Of a stretch of 64,000 nucleotides of DNA, positions 61,871 to 64,000 are shown in pieces. Location of the stretch: contig JFHB01000145.1 in the NCBI GenBank assembly GCA_000729835.1, forward strand, positions 1 to 64,000, written 5' to 3'. Source of the DNA: Atkinsonella hypoxylon. Lineage: Eukaryota > Ascomycota > Sordariomycetes > Hypocreales > Clavicipitaceae. The translations under genes and the position numbers were made by a program. The stretch's first letter is position 1; each line of letters opens with the position of its first letter. Below the pieces are notes generated by a model. It did no database searches, was not told the DNA's origin, and saw only the letters and a program-made list of their open reading frames with translations.

Positions 61871-62473
61871 AATACTACACTAAGGGCAACAGACTGCCTA
61901 TAGAGTAAATTTCTATAGCCTATAGAACTAACTAGCCTCTATAGAGCTACTTCTAGCCCCTTCTGTTCCTTCTATAGAAAATCTACTACTATTATCCTTT
62001 TTTTTTAGTAGTTTAGAATTATTAATTCTAGTAAACCTAAATAGCTTATTCTAAGAAGAAAATAACAATAGTAACTACACTTAAGCTATAATACTATTAC
62101 TATTTAAATCTAAAGAAGAATATATTGCTTCTAATATATATATTAACTATAACAATAGTTCTAACGCTAAGAGTAAAGGTTCTAAGTTTAAGGAGTAAGA
62201 ATATAACTATAAAGAGAATATAGTAGCTATAAAGCTAGATAATATTAAAACTTATTTTATATTACTTAACTTCTGCTGCCTATATAGCACTTTTAGTAGG
62301 CCTAGAAGTGCTAAGGGCACCCTAAAAGTTAATAAGTTTATCTTTAGCACTATTTCTATAGAAATTAAAGATAATATTAATATTACTAATGTAGGGCCTA
62401 TTATAGAAGACTACAGTTAGTATTACTACACTAATAGAGCTAAAGAAAAGGTATAGAATATAGAAAATACTAT
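61870..62473 (+). pseudogene. Unassigned 3' reading frame of Gypsy-B
   Basis: One plus-strand frame over ~190 codons contains only about five stops, all TAA/TAG, where 13 would be expected by chance in this composition. It reads as a low-complexity protein: Leu/Ser-rich start (LLLAPSVPSIENLL), an Asn/Ser/Lys/Glu-rich middle (SSNAKSKGSKFKE), and a more ordered end with SRPRSAKGTLKVN and NITNVGPIIEDY. It is cut off by Copia-1d at 62474. Position after the chromodomain suggests an accessory ORF of the element, or a fragment of something else between Gypsy-B and its missing LTR. I do not recognise a family. Confidence 0.4.
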
Positions 62474-63166
62474 TGTTAAAAATAAGCTACCCTGTATAGC
62501 CTATTTTTATGCCTACTAGTTGCTCTATCACGTGACCCTCATTAGGTCTTGTTACGTTGATTTTTGGTAGAGATATCGCTGTTACTAGATGCAAAACATC
62601 TAGAATCGACTAGGGCAAAGTTGCCTAACCTATAGTTAACTTTAACAGCGATTTTCTCTATAACTAGCGATAGTAGAAATTCAAGAAGTATACTATTTAA
62701 AAGCTAAGAATTAGGGCTATTTAATAGTATAATTGTTAGATAGAGTTGCTTATAAGGGTTGCTTATTATTAGTGGAATTTGTTAAATTGTGCACATAGGC
62801 GTCTCGTTTGTATAGCTATAAGTTGATTTTTTTGTTTTTATATAGTAAATCTTTTTGCGGAAATTATAAAGTAGCCTATAAGCCCCTTTTAGCGACTACA
62901 GCCCGCTAATATAGTTAAAGGGTCTATAAGGGACTAGAAAGATTTAAGATCCTACCCTTACTAAGTTCGTTACAGCGCTCTCAATATAAAGATACTACTA
63001 TTACAGTTATCTATTGCCTCTACATGATCTATACTATACACTACAGCTTGATTTAGGCCGCTGCTGCTTCTACTACATAATAATTGCTAGGAGCAATTAT
63101 AGGTGCTAAATATAAGAGACCACTACCCTCTTCTATCTAGTCCTGTAATCCCTATTATTTTCAATA
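62474..63166 (+). repeat. Copia-1d 5' LTR
   Basis: This 693-bp LTR runs from TGTTAAAAATAAG to TTTTCAATA. The outer edge keeps ATCACGTGACC and TTGATTTTTGGTAG. The inner part is mutated, for example CTACTACATAATAATTGC. An AT-rich TATA-like stretch (TTTTTATATAGTAAA) lies near 62836-62850 and could be the promoter, by position only. Confidence 0.92.
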
Positions 63167-63180
63167 GGTTATAAGCCCGG
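63167..63180 (+). promoter_or_regulatory. Copia-1d primer-binding site
   Basis: GGTTATAAGCCCGG directly follows the LTR. It is the reverse complement of the sites in the minus-strand copies. Confidence 0.7.
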
Positions 63181-64000
63181 AAGACCTATCTGCAAGCTAT
63201 TAGCCCGCTAAAATCTACTATTGTGTACTGTATTACCCACTAGAAGCTATATTAAGACCTGCGCTAGCAGCTATTGCTGTTATTAGTAGCTTGCTGGAAG
63301 CTATTAATACCTGCTGCACACACATTGCCAGCCACTATATTGGTGTTTTTATTCTGCCTACCCTGTGCCTCCTGCACTAGTCCTATGCACCCTGTGTATA
63401 CACACTTTTAAAGCTATTCTTAATAGCTAGGTTCTATTGTTGCGCAACATCAAAATATATACATCTGCACATATTATATTCGCACTACGAATCGTTTTAT
63501 TAGGCACTGCCTAATCAATTATTTCTATTAAGAAATAAGCTTAGCGCTGCACTACATCGCTTGTTGTTGTGCTGTTATCTTGTATATTGTGCACCCTGTG
63601 CACCTCTGTTAGTAGCTATACTACAATTTGTAGTGCACGCCTAACAGCTCTTGTTGCCGTTAAATATTCCTATATTTTTAGTCGCAGAATTAATTTGTGT
63701 AGTAATCCCACTAGTTAGGATTTTGAAGTAGGAATTAGCTAGATATCCCTAAATTAGCTGTGCCTAGGTCTCTACTGATTTATTAGAACCTAATTGGAGA
63801 AGAATCTCCTGAATTTTTTAGCTAAAAATAGCTAGGACCTATGTTTTATGCCCCTTGCAACCGCTTATTAATCTAGTCTGCTATACAAATTGTATGCGTA
63901 TATAGATCGCAATATAACGCAGCTTTTAGAGCCCGTTATACCTATTACGAAAGAAATTGGAGAAAAATCTTAGTATAATTTCTAAAGATATAGGGCACTT
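63181..64000 (+). other. Copia-1d 5' leader with stem-loops
   Basis: This non-coding leader is comparatively GC-rich. Palindrome ATTAGGCACTGCCTAAT lies at 63499-63515, the repeat GTGCACCCTGTGCAC at 63589-63603, and the nested stem-loop with CTGTTAG and CTAACAG arms at 63606-63647. Confidence 0.65.

Larger units (their letters stand above)
54510..62473 (+). mobile_element. Gypsy-B chromodomain retrotransposon, right end not reached
   Basis: This Ty3/Gypsy element on the plus strand has its left LTR at 54510-54706, then gag, protease, RT, RNase H, integrase and a chromodomain-like C-terminus, and then a further reading frame. It is interrupted by Copia-1d at 62474. No second LTR is present before that point. 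It is heavily AT-converted. Confidence 0.85.
62474..64000 (+). mobile_element. Copia-1d retrotransposon, 5' end only (window edge)
   Basis: This is a fourth member of the Copia-1 family, in the opposite orientation to the other three, inserted into the 3' part of Gypsy-B. The 5' LTR is 62474-63166, followed by the primer site and leader. By comparison with Copia-1a, gag should start a few hundred bp past the window edge near 64120. The LTR belongs to the Copia-1c subtype (shortened CTAGTAGGCAT segment). Confidence 0.92.

Overview
The window looks like a gene-free, AT-rich block from a filamentous ascomycete (Pezizomycotina). It is built almost entirely of LTR retrotransposons inserted into one another and then inactivated. 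The inference rests on four things: a RIP-like mutation pattern (CA to TA and TG to TA transitions, reading frames broken mostly by TAA/TAG where Gln or Trp codons are expected), fungal-type Copia and Gypsy polyproteins, one element with a chromodomain, and a TTAGGG-type repeat. I see no intact host gene, tRNA, rRNA or CRISPR array. The few short open frames are fragments or shadows of element polyproteins. Species cannot be assigned.

Layout. (1) The outermost element is Gypsy-B', on the minus strand, visible as two halves (1-634 and 53932-54509). (2) Copia-1a (635-53931) is inserted in it, with a 5-bp target duplication TTATT. (3) Copia-1a is split at 4912/50353 by a large Gypsy-M element (4913-50352, duplication CTAT). 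(4) That outer Gypsy-M is itself split three times: by Copia-1b (5439-13320, duplication ATAAG), by a second, nearly same-length Gypsy-M (18278-37878, duplication CTAG), and by an unrelated Copia-2 (40072-46277, duplication TAGGG). (5) The inner Gypsy-M is split by Copia-1c (23715-31582, duplication ATTAG). Removing the inserts gives Gypsy-M lengths of about 11,737 and 11,728 bp, which supports the reconstruction. To the right, Gypsy-B (54510-62473, plus strand, with chromodomain) abuts Gypsy-B' head-on, and Copia-1d (62474 onward, plus strand) interrupts its 3' part and runs off the window.

How the parts work. Copia-1 is about 7.9 kb. It has ~700-bp LTRs, a ~0.95-kb structured leader, a primer site matching a tRNA anticodon arm, and one gag-protease-integrase-RT-RNase H frame. 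Copia-2 (6.2 kb, 523-bp LTRs) has the same kind of primer site, the least damaged polyprotein and a leader holding telomere-like and palindromic tandem repeats. Gypsy-M (480-481-bp LTRs) encodes gag, zinc knuckle, protease, RT, RNase H and integrase, followed by about 3.7 kb of unassigned 3' sequence. Gypsy-B has a 197-bp LTR, gag, pol and chromodomain, then an unassigned 3' reading frame.

Most notable observations: the quintuple nest with every junction resolved; a Gypsy element inserted into its own twin inside the integrase frame; a repeated pattern in which the outer edges of elements escape the mutation that hits the same LTR sequence on the inner side; conserved hairpins in the Copia-1 leader; and the extra 3' regions of both Gypsy families.
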